64,000 bases of DNA, taken from NCBI RefSeq assembly GCF_004364775.1, contig NZ_SOAL01000003.1, positions 1-64,000 on the forward strand, in the 5' to 3' direction. Positions within the stretch are counted from its first letter, which is position 1; every line of letters begins with the position of its first letter. Position numbers and translations under genes: made by a program. This document shows positions 27,521 to 35,260 of the stretch, piece by piece. The DNA is from Comamonas sp. JUb58 (GTDB lineage: Bacteria; Pseudomonadota; Gammaproteobacteria; Burkholderiales; Burkholderiaceae_C). The notes under the pieces are model-generated. The model searched no databases. It was not told the origin of the DNA and was given only the letters and a program-made list of their open reading frames with translations.

Positions 27521-28930
27521 ATGCCGCCAAGCGGCTCCCATCGCGTGCAAACACCAACACCCGTTCTGGAAACAGACAACTGGGGCGTGGCCTATGGCGA
27601 CAAGGTCATTCTCTCCAGCCTGCAATTGCAGATTGCCCCTTGCGCCATCACGGCCTTGATGGGGCCGGTGGGCGGCGGCAAGTCCACGGTGTTGCGCAGC
27701 CTGGCGGGCCTCAATGACGAGAACCCGCGCTTTGTGCAATGGGGGCAGCTGCGCTATGCCGGCCAGCCGCTGGCGAGCGATCACCGACCGCACTTGGTGC
27801 GCCAGCATGTGCGTCTGATGCAGTCGAGTGTGCAGGATTCAATCAGCGAGTTGCTGCCACAAGCCCACTTGCTCTCCGGCCTGGACCGCCGGGCCTGGTG
27901 CGAGGCCTATCTGGACCGCATGGGTTTTGCCGATATCAAGCCGATGTTGGCGCAGACGACAGTGGAGCTGTCGGCCATGCACCAGCGAGCGGTTGCTATT
28001 CTGCGCGAGGCCGCTGCCCAGCCCCTTTTGTTGATGTGCGATGAGCCCAGCGCTGATTTGCAGGACTACGACAGCTACCTGCTGCTGGAGCTGCTCAAGC
28101 GCATTGCCCAGGAGCGCGCCGTGCTGCTGGTGACCCACAACCAGCGCCATGCCCAGCGGGTGGCCGACCATGTGCTGCTGCTGGCCGGTGGCGCGGTGCA
28201 GGAGACCAGCCGCGCCGAGCACTTTTTCTCCGCACCCTATTCACCGGCAGGCCAGCAGTTTGTGCGCAGCGGCAGCTGTGCGGTGGTGGTGCCGCAGCAG
28301 TCGGTGCAAGAGGCCATGGAGGCCGAATCTGTGCCCGCAGCAGCCCAGGCGCCCGCCCCCACCGCTGCGCAGGCCGCACGCCAAAGCCAGCGCGCGGTAT
28401 TGCCCGATCTGGCCCTGGCCAACCCGGTGCTGGCGGCCGAACACTTTGTGCCCAGCGCACGCGGTCCGCGCGGCTTTGCCTGGCTGGTGCCCGGCAAGCT
28501 GGCAGGCACGCCGTTGCCGGGTGTGGTCAACGACGCCGATGTGGACTTGCAGGCTTTGAAGCGCTGCGGTGTCACCGTGCTGGTGTCCTTGACCGAGAAA
28601 GATATTGACCAGGCAGCGCTGGCGCGCAATGGCCTGCGCAATGTGCATCTGCCGGTGCATGACCGTGAGCCGCCTTCGGTGTCTCAGCTGCAGATGCTGA
28701 TGCTCAAGATGAAGCGCCTGCTGCTGGCGGGCGAGGTGCTGGCGGTGCACTGCCTGGCAGGCCTGGGCCGCACGGGCACCGTGCTGGCAGCCTGGCTGGT
28801 TTTTGAAGGCGTCACCGCTGAAGAAGCGCTGCGCCGTGTGCGCGAGATCGAGCCGCAGTACGTGCAGTCCGAGCAGCAAGAACGCTCGCTGTTGGCGTAT
28901 GAAGAAATGCTGCTCGAAAAAATGGGCTGA
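27521..28930 (+). CDS. ABC-type ATPase fused to a dual-specificity protein phosphatase
   Basis: 469 residues from ATG 27521 (numbering used here); TTG 27419, GTG 27422 and ATG 27470 are in-frame alternatives without good ribosome binding sites. Residues about 15-260 form a PstB-like ABC domain: Walker A GPVGGGKST (Lys54), Walker B LLLMCDEPSADL (Asp174, Glu175) and H-loop VTHNQ. The signature is degenerate: LSAMHQ (150-155) instead of LSGGQ. An Ala/Pro/Gln linker (about 270-300) leads to a phosphatase domain with general-acid candidate Asp381 (HDREPPS) and the P-loop HCLAGLGRTG (Cys411, Arg417). No membrane segments and no adjacent permease, so transport is unlikely; a cytoplasmic signalling role is inferred. 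Confidence 0.85.
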   Translation: MPPSGSHRVQTPTPVLETDNWGVAYGDKVILSSLQLQIAPCAITALMGPVGGGKSTVLRSLAGLNDENPRFVQWGQLRYAGQPLASDHRPHLVRQHVRLMQSSVQDSISELLPQAHLLSGLDRRAWCEAYLDRMGFADIKPMLAQTTVELSAMHQRAVAILREAAAQPLLLMCDEPSADLQDYDSYLLLELLKRIAQERAVLLVTHNQRHAQRVADHVLLLAGGAVQETSRAEHFFSAPYSPAGQQFVRSGSCAVVVPQQSVQEAMEAESVPAAAQAPAPTAAQAARQSQRAVLPDLALANPVLAAEHFVPSARGPRGFAWLVPGKLAGTPLPGVVNDADVDLQALKRCGVTVLVSLTEKDIDQAALARNGLRNVHLPVHDREPPSVSQLQMLMLKMKRLLLAGEVLAVHCLAGLGRTGTVLAAWLVFEGVTAEEALRRVREIEPQYVQSEQQERSLLAYEEMLLEKMG

Positions 28931-28981
28931 TCGCACCCGAGGTGCCAGCCCTTTATCAACCCACTTTGAAGGAATACATCA

Positions 28982-29386
28982 ATGTCCATGGATACCGTTT
29001 TGCAGAAAGTCGCTACCTTTGTGCCCGAATGTCTGGCCGCCGGCTATGTCGACGTGGCCACGGGCATGCTGCTGGCGATTCGCACGGTGGATTCGCACCC
29101 GCGCGAGGTCATCGACCTGGTGGCTGCTGCAACGGCTGACCTTTTCAACGGCCCCAATGTCTCGATGATCGAGCGCATGTTCAAGAAGTCGCGTGGCCTG
29201 CAGGACGATGGCCACCACTACTTTCAAGAGATCATCGTCAACAGCGACAACCTGATCCACATCTTCATGCGCGGCAAGGCCAACCCCGAGTATGTGGCCG
29301 TGCTGGTCTGCCGCCGCACCGCCAACCTGGGCATGGCGCTGACCAAGGCGCGCATCATCATGCCGGAGCTGGAAGCCTCTCTGTAA
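28982..29386 (+). CDS. roadblock/LC7-like small protein
   Basis: 134 residues, 51 bases after the ABC-phosphatase with GAAGGA before its ATG. The layout resembles the roadblock/LC7 alpha-beta fold: CLAAGYVDVATGMLLAIRTV (first strand pair), helix EVIDLVAAATADLFN, HHYFQEIIVNSDNLIHIFMRG (central strands), then VAVLVCRRTANLGMALTKARIIMPELEA. Bacterial roadblock proteins often regulate small GTPases or act as scaffolds; no GTPase is nearby. The assignment is by pattern only. It most likely works with the fused ATPase-phosphatase. Confidence 0.65.
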   Translation: MSMDTVLQKVATFVPECLAAGYVDVATGMLLAIRTVDSHPREVIDLVAAATADLFNGPNVSMIERMFKKSRGLQDDGHHYFQEIIVNSDNLIHIFMRGKANPEYVAVLVCRRTANLGMALTKARIIMPELEASL

Positions 29387-29399
29387 TAAGATGGCGGGC

Positions 29400-29756
29400 A
29401 TGGCCCAAGACACCATCACCATCTACCACAACCCGCGCTGCAGCAACTCGCGCGGCGCGCTGGCGCTGATTGAGGCGCAGGGCATCCAGCCCCAGGTAAT
29501 CGACTACCTGCACGCACAGCTGAGCCCTGCGCATTTGACGGCGCTGATCGCCCAACTGGGCGTGCCAGTGCGTGAGGTGATGCGCAGCAAAGAGGCCATT
29601 TACCACGAGCTGGACCTGGGCCGAGAAGGCCTGAGCGATGCCGAGCTGATCGCGCAGATCGCCGCCCACCCCGTGCTGCTGAACCGGCCGATTGTGGTGA
29701 GCGCCAAAGGGGCCCGTTTGTGCCGCCCGCCTGAGCGGGTGCTCGACCTGCTCTGA
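29400..29756 (+). CDS. arsC: ArsC/YffB-family thioredoxin-fold reductase
   Basis: 118 residues from ATG 29400 (ATG 29391 is alternative), 13 bases after the roadblock-like gene. Thioredoxin-like fold with the ArsC active site NPRCSNSR; the cysteine is about residue 13. REVMRSKEAIYHELDL and PVLLNRPIVVSAKGARLCRPPERVLDLL match glutaredoxin-dependent arsenate reductases. The conserved NRPIV motif is intact. No arsR or arsB is close, so a redox or phosphatase-linked role in this operon is possible. Arsenate reduction is family knowledge, not shown here. Confidence 0.85.
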   Translation: MAQDTITIYHNPRCSNSRGALALIEAQGIQPQVIDYLHAQLSPAHLTALIAQLGVPVREVMRSKEAIYHELDLGREGLSDAELIAQIAAHPVLLNRPIVVSAKGARLCRPPERVLDLL

Positions 29757-29815
29757 TGGGCCCGGCCGCCTGCCAGCCAAGCCGCAGTCCCGTATCGGCA
29801 GACGGGGCCTAGCAG

Positions 29816-31219
29816 ATGCTGCGCGTGACGGTACTCTCCGGCCTGGGCCACACCATTGCGGTGATGGTAGCGCTCCTGGTCTACACCCTGGTCACACGCG
29901 CTGGCCACCAGCGCCGCCATCCGGCATCGGCCATTGGCTGGGTGTTGGGCATGGTCACCTTTCCCTATCTCTTTTTGCCGCTGTTCCTGGTATTTGGCCC
30001 GCGCAAGGCGGTGCGGCCACCGGCCCATGCCGTCATCCCTAACAGCGGGCAGCGCCGCAGCAGCGTGCCCAAGCAGGTGCCGGCCTGGGCCGGCCAACTG
30101 CTCGCCAGCATGGAGCTGGATGCCGCCCAGCCCAATGCCGAGGTGCTGTTCCACCAGGATGGCTTGCAGGCCTTGCAGCAGTTGCTGCGGCTGATTGAGC
30201 AAGCCCAGCGCAGCCTGGATGTGGGCACCTATGTGTTTGCCGATGATGTAGTGGGGCGCCAGATTGGCACGGCGCTGCAGCAGGCGGCGGCGCGCGGGGT
30301 GAAGGTGCGCTTGCTGCTCGATGGTGTGGGCTGCTGGCGCCTGCTGCCCACGCGCTTGCGCCAGCTGCGGCGCTCGGGCGTCCTGGTGCGCCGCTTCATG
30401 GTGCCGATGCTGCAGCCGATTCGTGGCGGCAGCAATCTGCGCAACCACCGCAAGCTGGCGGTGGCCGATGGCGTGCATGTCTGGAGCGGCGGGCGCAATC
30501 TGGCCGATGAGTACTTTCTGCCCAGCAGCGCCGGGCACCCGGCCTGGGTGGATTTGAGCTTTAACGTGCAAGGCGCCTTGGCCGGTGTGGTGGCCGCGCA
30601 GTTTGAGGCCGACTGGCGTGCAGCGCGGGGGCGGCGACGCACCATGTGGCTGTCGCCCGCGATGGCGCTGGGAGGCGGCGACCAGGCCTGGGCCCAGTGG
30701 CTGCCCAGCGGCCCCGACCATGCCGATGACACCTTGCATGCGCTGCTGCTGGCCAGCGCCTTCCATGCGCAGACCTCAATCACCTTGGTGAGCCCGTATT
30801 TCGTGCCTGACGATGCATTGTTGGAGGCATGGTGCCTGGCTTGCCGCAGGGGCGTGCGCGTGCGCGTGGTGGTGCCACAGCAGTCCAACCACCGCCTGGC
30901 CGACTGGGCCCGCGAACGTGCCCTGCGTGCCTTGGTGCTGGCGGGGGCCGAGGTGTTTTGCTCGCCGCACATGGTGCATGCCAAGGTGGTGGTGGTGGAC
31001 GACAGCATGGGCCTGTGCGGATCGGCCAACCTCGACGGGCGCAGCCTGTTCCTGAACTACGAGGCGATGACCGCCTTCTATAGCGCGCAGGACATTGCCT
31101 GGCTGCAGCACTGGTGCGAGCAGCAGATGGCAGAGAGTGCAACCTATGCCTACCGCCCGCCGGGCTGGTGGCGCGATGTGGGTGAGGGGCTGGTGCGCGC
31201 GGTGGCCTTCCAGCTCTAA
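29816..31219 (+). CDS. cls: cardiolipin synthase (phospholipase D superfamily)
   Basis: 467 residues. Two N-terminal membrane segments (VTVLSGLGHTIAVMVALLVYTLV and IGWVLGMVTFPYLFLPLFLVFG) are followed by two HKD motifs: NHRKLAVADG with VWSGGRNLADEYF, and HAKVVVVDDSMGLCGSANLDGRSLFLNYE. This is the bacterial Cls layout; it condenses phosphatidylglycerol molecules to cardiolipin at the inner membrane. It starts 59 bases after arsC and could be read from the same promoter. ClsC-like or other PLD lipid synthases are alternatives. Confidence 0.88.
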   Translation: MLRVTVLSGLGHTIAVMVALLVYTLVTRAGHQRRHPASAIGWVLGMVTFPYLFLPLFLVFGPRKAVRPPAHAVIPNSGQRRSSVPKQVPAWAGQLLASMELDAAQPNAEVLFHQDGLQALQQLLRLIEQAQRSLDVGTYVFADDVVGRQIGTALQQAAARGVKVRLLLDGVGCWRLLPTRLRQLRRSGVLVRRFMVPMLQPIRGGSNLRNHRKLAVADGVHVWSGGRNLADEYFLPSSAGHPAWVDLSFNVQGALAGVVAAQFEADWRAARGRRRTMWLSPAMALGGGDQAWAQWLPSGPDHADDTLHALLLASAFHAQTSITLVSPYFVPDDALLEAWCLACRRGVRVRVVVPQQSNHRLADWARERALRALVLAGAEVFCSPHMVHAKVVVVDDSMGLCGSANLDGRSLFLNYEAMTAFYSAQDIAWLQHWCEQQMAESATYAYRPPGWWRDVGEGLVRAVAFQL

Positions 31220-31240
31220 GGCGGTTCAATCGGTGTGGAA

Positions 31241-31281
31241 TTGACAAGTAAACCTGACATTTGATAAAGTCAGGTTTACTT
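31241..31281 (+). promoter_or_regulatory. promoter with large palindromic operator before the membrane/XRE pair
   Basis: Perfect 13-bp arms AAGTAAACCTGAC (31246-31258) and GTCAGGTTTACTT (31269-31281) with a 10-base spacer. A consensus -35 TTGACA (31241-31246) and -10-like GATAAA (31263-31268) have 16-bp spacing, so the operator covers the promoter. The XRE regulator at 31715 is the natural candidate ligand. Confidence 0.75.
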
Positions 31282-31343
31282 TACATCGTCATCCCCATTG
31301 CACCATGCACCACCGCTTACCATCGCACCCACCATCGTCTTCC

Positions 31344-31715
31344 ATGCGTGCCTACCTCATCCGTACCGCACTATGGATGGGTGTCTACTGCGCCATCCAC
31401 CTGCTGGTCATCCTGGGCTGGTTCGATGCCATCATTGGCACCCCGACGGCCTGGCTGCTGGCTTTGGCGGTAGCGGTGCCCATTGCGGCGCAGCTGCGCG
31501 CGTCCTTGCTGTGGATCAAGGCTGCAGACGAGTACCAGCGTGCGCAGGCCATTCGCAGCGTCGTCATTGCCTGCGGCTTGCTGCTGATGCTCTGCAGCAT
31601 CTGGGGTTTTGGCGAGAGCTACGCCGCCGCGCCCCATGTGCCCGCCTGGTTGGTGGTGCCGCTGTTCTGGCTGATGTGGGCCCTGGTGGGCTGCGCCATG
31701 CGGCTGCGTGGCTGA
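31344..31715 (+). CDS. small integral membrane protein paired with an XRE regulator
   Basis: 123 residues from ATG 31344 (MRAYLIRTALWMG). Four hydrophobic segments: ALWMGVYCAIHLLVILGW, AWLLALAVAVPIAAQL, SVVIACGLLLMLCSIW and WLVVPLFWLMWALVGCAM. A short positively charged loop (DEYQRAQAIRS) separates the second and third. The stop TGA overlaps the ATG of the regulator, so the two are translated together. Similar small membrane/XRE pairs (YozG type) are widespread; function is unknown. Confidence 0.8.
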   Translation: MRAYLIRTALWMGVYCAIHLLVILGWFDAIIGTPTAWLLALAVAVPIAAQLRASLLWIKAADEYQRAQAIRSVVIACGLLLMLCSIWGFGESYAAAPHVPAWLVVPLFWLMWALVGCAMRLRG

Positions 31716-31924
31716 TGGACAACCATCTGCGCAGCCTGCGCGCCCAGGTCCAATGGACGCAGGCGGATCTGGCGCAACGCCTGGGGGTATCGCGCCAGGC
31801 CGTCAATGCGCTGGAGACGGGCAAGCATGATCCGTCGCTGGATCTGGCCTACCGCATCAGTGTGGTGTTTGGCTTGCCCGTGGAGGCGATCTTTGCCAAC
31901 CCTTATCGCAGTGACGACAGCTGA
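31715..31924 (+). CDS. XRE-family (YozG-like) transcriptional regulator
   Basis: 69 residues, one helix-turn-helix: LRSLRAQVQWTQADLAQRLGVSRQAVNALETGKHDPSLDLAYRIS. The Q-AVN-LE-GK-DPSL-LA pattern and the short end VFGLPVEAIFANPY are typical of the YozG/HTH_3 group. Start TGATG overlap with the membrane gene. It probably binds the 13-bp-arm palindrome at 31246-31281 and represses its own operon. Confidence 0.88.
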   Translation: MDNHLRSLRAQVQWTQADLAQRLGVSRQAVNALETGKHDPSLDLAYRISVVFGLPVEAIFANPYRSDDS

Positions 31925-32181
31925 GCTTTGCTGGCAGCGGCGCGTGGCGGTTACTGATGTGCATCAACGGTCTGCGCTTTGACTGCACATCATCAACATT
32001 GGCTGACAGGGATTTGTTTGCAATATTTCTGCTTTGGTATGAAGCTAGACAGCCTCTGAATCGCAGAGTCTGTTAGAGCGGATGGACCGCTGCCATCTGG
32101 CTGCCATCTCGGCGCCGGATACTTGCCGGTTAAGCCGCTTTCGCTTCGTTTGTCTTCAACGCATTGTTTGAAAGGTACACC

Positions 32182-32718
32182 ATGGCCAAATCTGACCGCA
32201 GCAGTAAAACGGATATCAAGGCACGCCGCAAGGCGCCGCTGGTAACGCCCAGTGATCTGAATGCCGACGCGACCAAGGACATCAGTGCCGCACTGAACGG
32301 CATCCTGGCCGATGTGTTTGCGCTCTACCTGAAGACCAAGAACTTCCACTGGCACATGAGCGGCCCGCATTTCCGTGACTACCACTTGCTGCTCGATGAA
32401 CAGGCCGACCAGCTGTACGCGATGACCGACGCCATTGCCGAGCGCATCCGCAAGGTGGGCGGCACGACCTTGCGCTCGATTGGCCATATCGCGCGCCTGC
32501 AGCGCATCAGCGACAACGATGCCGACTATGTCGATCCGCTGGACATGCTGGCCGAGTTGCGTGAGGACAACCAGCAGCTCGCGGCTCGCCTGCGCGAGGC
32601 GCACAACGTGACCGATGAGCACCGCGACATTGCCTCGTCCTCCCTGCTGGAAAACTGGATCGACGAGACCGAACGCCGTACCTGGTTCCTGTTTGAATCC
32701 AGCCGCAACGCAGGCTGA
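32182..32718 (+). CDS. dps: Dps-like ferritin (DNA starvation/stationary phase protein)
   Basis: 178 residues from ATG 32182, after a 5' frame open from 32164. N-terminal basic tail (MAKSDRSSKTDIKARRKAP) suits DNA binding. The ferroxidase-site stretch reads KTKNFHWHMSGPHFRDYHLLLDEQADQLYAMTDAIAERIRKVGG with the conserved His, Asp and Glu ligands shared between subunits. It should form a dodecamer that oxidises and stores iron using peroxide. The 257-base upstream gap has no clear OxyR site by eye. A bidirectional terminator follows. Confidence 0.93.
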   Translation: MAKSDRSSKTDIKARRKAPLVTPSDLNADATKDISAALNGILADVFALYLKTKNFHWHMSGPHFRDYHLLLDEQADQLYAMTDAIAERIRKVGGTTLRSIGHIARLQRISDNDADYVDPLDMLAELREDNQQLAARLREAHNVTDEHRDIASSSLLENWIDETERRTWFLFESSRNAG

Positions 32719-32774
32719 GTACCGCGTTGCTTTGGTCTGGCGCGGGGCAGCTCGCTGAAGCTGCTTGCCGGATC

Positions 32775-32812
32775 AAAAAAGCCCAGCTGCTGCACGGCAT
32801 GCTGGGCTTTTT
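32775..32812. terminator. bidirectional terminator after dps
   Basis: Stem GCCCAGC/GCTGGGC is preceded by A6 and followed by T5, serving dps and the convergent frameshifted gene. Confidence 0.85.
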
Positions 32813-32857
32813 GGATGGCCGGGATGGTGCCTGAGGGTGCCGCCCCGGCCTTTGTAC

Positions 32858-33485
32858 TTAGCGTTGGCGGCGCTTGTGCAGCCAGGCCAGCGGGGCCAGC
32901 AGCAGGGACAGCAGTGCCAGGCTCCAGGGGGCCAGGGTGGGCACGGCGGTTGCGGTGCTAGGGGCTACAAATGCACGGCCAACTACTTGGCCTGATGCAA
33001 TCATACGGCGCACTGGGTTGGCTACTAAGCAGCGAGCATCTTGGCAAAATGCGGAGAAGGCTTTGCTACGCAGAGCAACCGGAACCTCCGTGGGCACATC
33101 ACTTGGATTGATCGCAATGAGGCCTCCCTTATCGGTCATCGCGCTTTGCAGGTCTAACAGAATGATCTGTTTGCCCGTCAAATCGCTGGTATCGGCTGGC
33201 ACAAAAAATCATGACGTCTGCAGAAGCTTCAACAAAAGCGTCGCAGTTGGACCCATTGCAGGTGTTGCTGAAGCTGGCAGCAGGAATACCTTCCGTACCT
33301 GTTGCGGTCACGTTGATATGGCTGAACGTATTGTTTGAGTCATCAAACACATAGGAGCCGGTGGCGGTACCGCCATCGACAAACTTCACATCGGTCAGCG
33401 TCCATTGAACCAAGGCCGCATTGGCGGCCGAGGCTAAACCCATGGATGCCAAAGCCAACGCCGCTGCGCACAGCACTTTCTTCAT
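32858..33485 (-). pseudogene. IPTL-CTERM-type secreted protein, frameshifted at a homopolymer
   Basis: The first frame (from ATG 33485) gives a signal peptide (VLCAAALALASMGLASAANA) and a secreted domain (VQWTLTDVKFVDGGTATGSYVFDD). The second frame continues directly as VPADTSDLTGKQIILLDL and ends with VPTLAPWSLALLSLLLAPLAW then HKRRQR, an IPTL-CTERM-like sorting tail. The switch falls in a run of six T (minus strand; A6 at 33204-33209); five T would restore one 208-residue protein. So it is a frameshift mutation, a slippage-based ON/OFF switch or a sequencing error. Function of the body domain is unknown. Confidence 0.8.
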
Positions 33486-33602
33486 TACCTGTCCTGAAAT
33501 GTAGTTAATGAAAATAAATGTATCAGAAACTTGGCTTTCGCTCCAGCCTGTCGGCGGGGTTGATGGGACAGGTTCAGACGCTACCAGCCCAGCATGTCAG
33601 AC

Positions 33603-33650
33603 GGTATGCCGACTTGCGTTATAGCGTGATAGCCATGCTCTCGGCATACC
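33603..33650. repeat. 10-bp inverted repeat upstream of the PRC-barrel gene
   Basis: GGTATGCCGA (33603-33612) and TCGGCATACC (33641-33650) are exact inverted copies separated by 28 bases. It may be an operator or hairpin in the PRC-barrel leader region. Confidence 0.4.
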
Positions 33651-33699
33651 CAGATATTGATACAGTTTGGAATCACTTCTACACATTGATGGTGCGTAC

Positions 33700-34047
33700 A
33701 TGGACAACCAAGAGAAAGTAACGATTCACACCCCATTTTCCATTTCGCCACGAGGGGCGGAGGTGCTGGCCACAGGCTGGAGCGTGAAGAAGGAGTTCAT
33801 GGGTGAACCGGTGCACGACACCAATGGCCAGGAAATTGGCATCGTCGATGATGTGATCGTCGGCAAGGAAGACAACCTGATCTTCGCCATCGTCGGTATC
33901 GGCGGCTTCATGGGTCTAGGAACTTACGACGTGGCCATCGAGTTCTCGCGTTTCAAGCTGGGCAAGTATGGCTTGCTGCTGCCCGGAGCCAGCAAGGAGA
34001 CCCTGCAGGGATTGCCGCAGTTTGTGTATCCGAAGGCAACGGCCTGA
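33700..34047 (+). CDS. PRC-barrel domain protein
   Basis: 115 residues from ATG 33700 (MDNQEKVTIHTPF); earlier in-frame starts have no homology features. The PRC-barrel is visible as GWSVKKEFMGEPVHDTNGQEIGIVDDVIVGKEDNLIFAIVGIGGFMGLGTYDVAIEFSRF. Free-standing PRC-barrel proteins are common stress or envelope-associated proteins in proteobacteria; the fold is also in RimM. No signal peptide is seen. Partner and role are unknown. Confidence 0.85.
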   Translation: MDNQEKVTIHTPFSISPRGAEVLATGWSVKKEFMGEPVHDTNGQEIGIVDDVIVGKEDNLIFAIVGIGGFMGLGTYDVAIEFSRFKLGKYGLLLPGASKETLQGLPQFVYPKATA

Positions 34048-34130
34048 AACCGCTTGCTTGTGTGCGCCGTTTTCAGCGTTTGCTGGCGACGACGCCACGC
34101 ATCAGCGCGCGACAGCAAACCACAGCCATG

Positions 34131-34152
34131 AAAAAACCGCCCGAAGGCGGTT
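34131..34152 (-). terminator. intrinsic terminator for the 364-residue CTERM protein
   Basis: Stem AACCGCC/GGCGGTT with CGAA loop; an A6 run on the plus strand becomes a T run for the minus-strand gene ending at 34166. Confidence 0.88.
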
Positions 34153-34165
34153 GCTATGGCTGGCA

Positions 34166-35260
34166 TCAACCTTGGCGTTGGCGCCGTATCCCCAGCAGTG
34201 CCAGCAGCGATGCCAAGCCGATCAGCGCCCAGCTTCCCAAACCGGGTACTGGCGTGGGCGCTTGTTGCACCACACGGGTGGTCACAGGCCCCACAGGGCT
34301 GGTGCACACCTCCAGCCCCGGTGTTGCACCGGTCTGCGCAGCAGGTGTGACGCAGAAGAAAACGTTTTGGTTCAGGTCTCCGGGCTGCAGGGTATAGGTG
34401 GGCGTCTGGCCTGCGCCACCGGTCGTTCCACTGGCCACAACCGTGCCCTCGCTGGCGCTGCCAATGCTCGGATTGGGGCTGGTGACGAACTGGTAGGTGG
34501 TGCCGACAGGGTTTTCGATATCGCCGTTGTTGTCGGCGTAGGTGTAGCTGCCGGTCACCGTGGAGCCGACTTGTGGCGTGCCGGTGATGCTGGGCTCGGC
34601 AACGGGTACGGTGTTGGGCGGGGCGCGCTCGATCAGGGCCGCCATGTTCTGGTAGTCCGGATCCAGGTTGCGGAAGAGGTCGATGGTGTAGGTGGTGGAA
34701 CGGTACGAGCTGCGCAGGCCAGGCAGGCTCGCCTTCATCGCGTTGTACAAGCTGGTGTAGGCACTGACAAAGGCTGCCTGGTCCGTTCCTCCGTATTCGG
34801 TGACGTCTTCCGCGCTTGGCCGGGATGCGCCTGCAGCGACATCGATGCTGGCCGCTGTACCGTTGTAGTCGTTACCAATCTCCCACAGCGCGTATTGCAG
34901 GGCACGGCGCTGCTCAATGCTGCCGTTCTTGTAGTAGCTCACGTAGTACTGGTCCAGCACCCAGTTGATCGCCGCTTCGCCGGCAGCGCCCGCTGAACCC
35001 TTGATCGCACTGGCGCCCGCAGCCGTGTCAAATTGGGAAGTGATGTCAAACGGAGGACGGGCTCCGTGGTCGATGCAAAACATCAGAACTGGCAGGTCAC
35101 TGTAAGCCGCTCCGCCGGCGTCATAGGTCAGGTCGGTGGAGCGGAAGGAATAGACGCCATCACCGGAATAGTTGGTGGTGCCGGTGATCAAGGCAGCGTT
35201 GGACAAGCCGGGCAGCGCCATCGCAAGCGCTGCGGCAAGGGTCAGCATTTGTTTTCGCAT
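34166..35260 (-). CDS. secreted protein with VPGLGSWAL-type IPTL-CTERM sorting tail
   Basis: 364 residues. Signal peptide MRKQMLTLAAALAMALPGLSNA, then a thioester-domain-like stretch (FCIDHGARPPFD, QYALWEIGNDY) resembling TED-type or PEP-CTERM surface proteins with a Cys and Gln pair. A Pro-rich linker near 220 is followed by an Ig-like module (GTPQVGSTVTGSYTYADNNGDIENPVGTTYQ). It ends VPGLGSWALIGLASLLALLG plus IRRQRQG, a sorting signal of motif, membrane helix and Arg cluster. It is probably displayed at the outer surface. Domain names beyond the tail are tentative. Confidence 0.8.
   Translation of the reverse strand: MRKQMLTLAAALAMALPGLSNAALITGTTNYSGDGVYSFRSTDLTYDAGGAAYSDLPVLMFCIDHGARPPFDITSQFDTAAGASAIKGSAGAAGEAAINWVLDQYYVSYYKNGSIEQRRALQYALWEIGNDYNGTAASIDVAAGASRPSAEDVTEYGGTDQAAFVSAYTSLYNAMKASLPGLRSSYRSTTYTIDLFRNLDPDYQNMAALIERAPPNTVPVAEPSITGTPQVGSTVTGSYTYADNNGDIENPVGTTYQFVTSPNPSIGSASEGTVVASGTTGGAGQTPTYTLQPGDLNQNVFFCVTPAAQTGATPGLEVCTSPVGPVTTRVVQQAPTPVPGLGSWALIGLASLLALLGIRRQRQG

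Noticed and set aside
31952-32010. Inverted 8-base repeat GATGTGCA/TGCACATC upstream of dps
   Set aside because: Short arms and wide spacing; could occur by chance.
33518-33721. Plus-strand 67-codon ORF before the PRC-barrel gene
   Set aside because: Out of frame with the PRC-barrel gene, no domains and weak start context.
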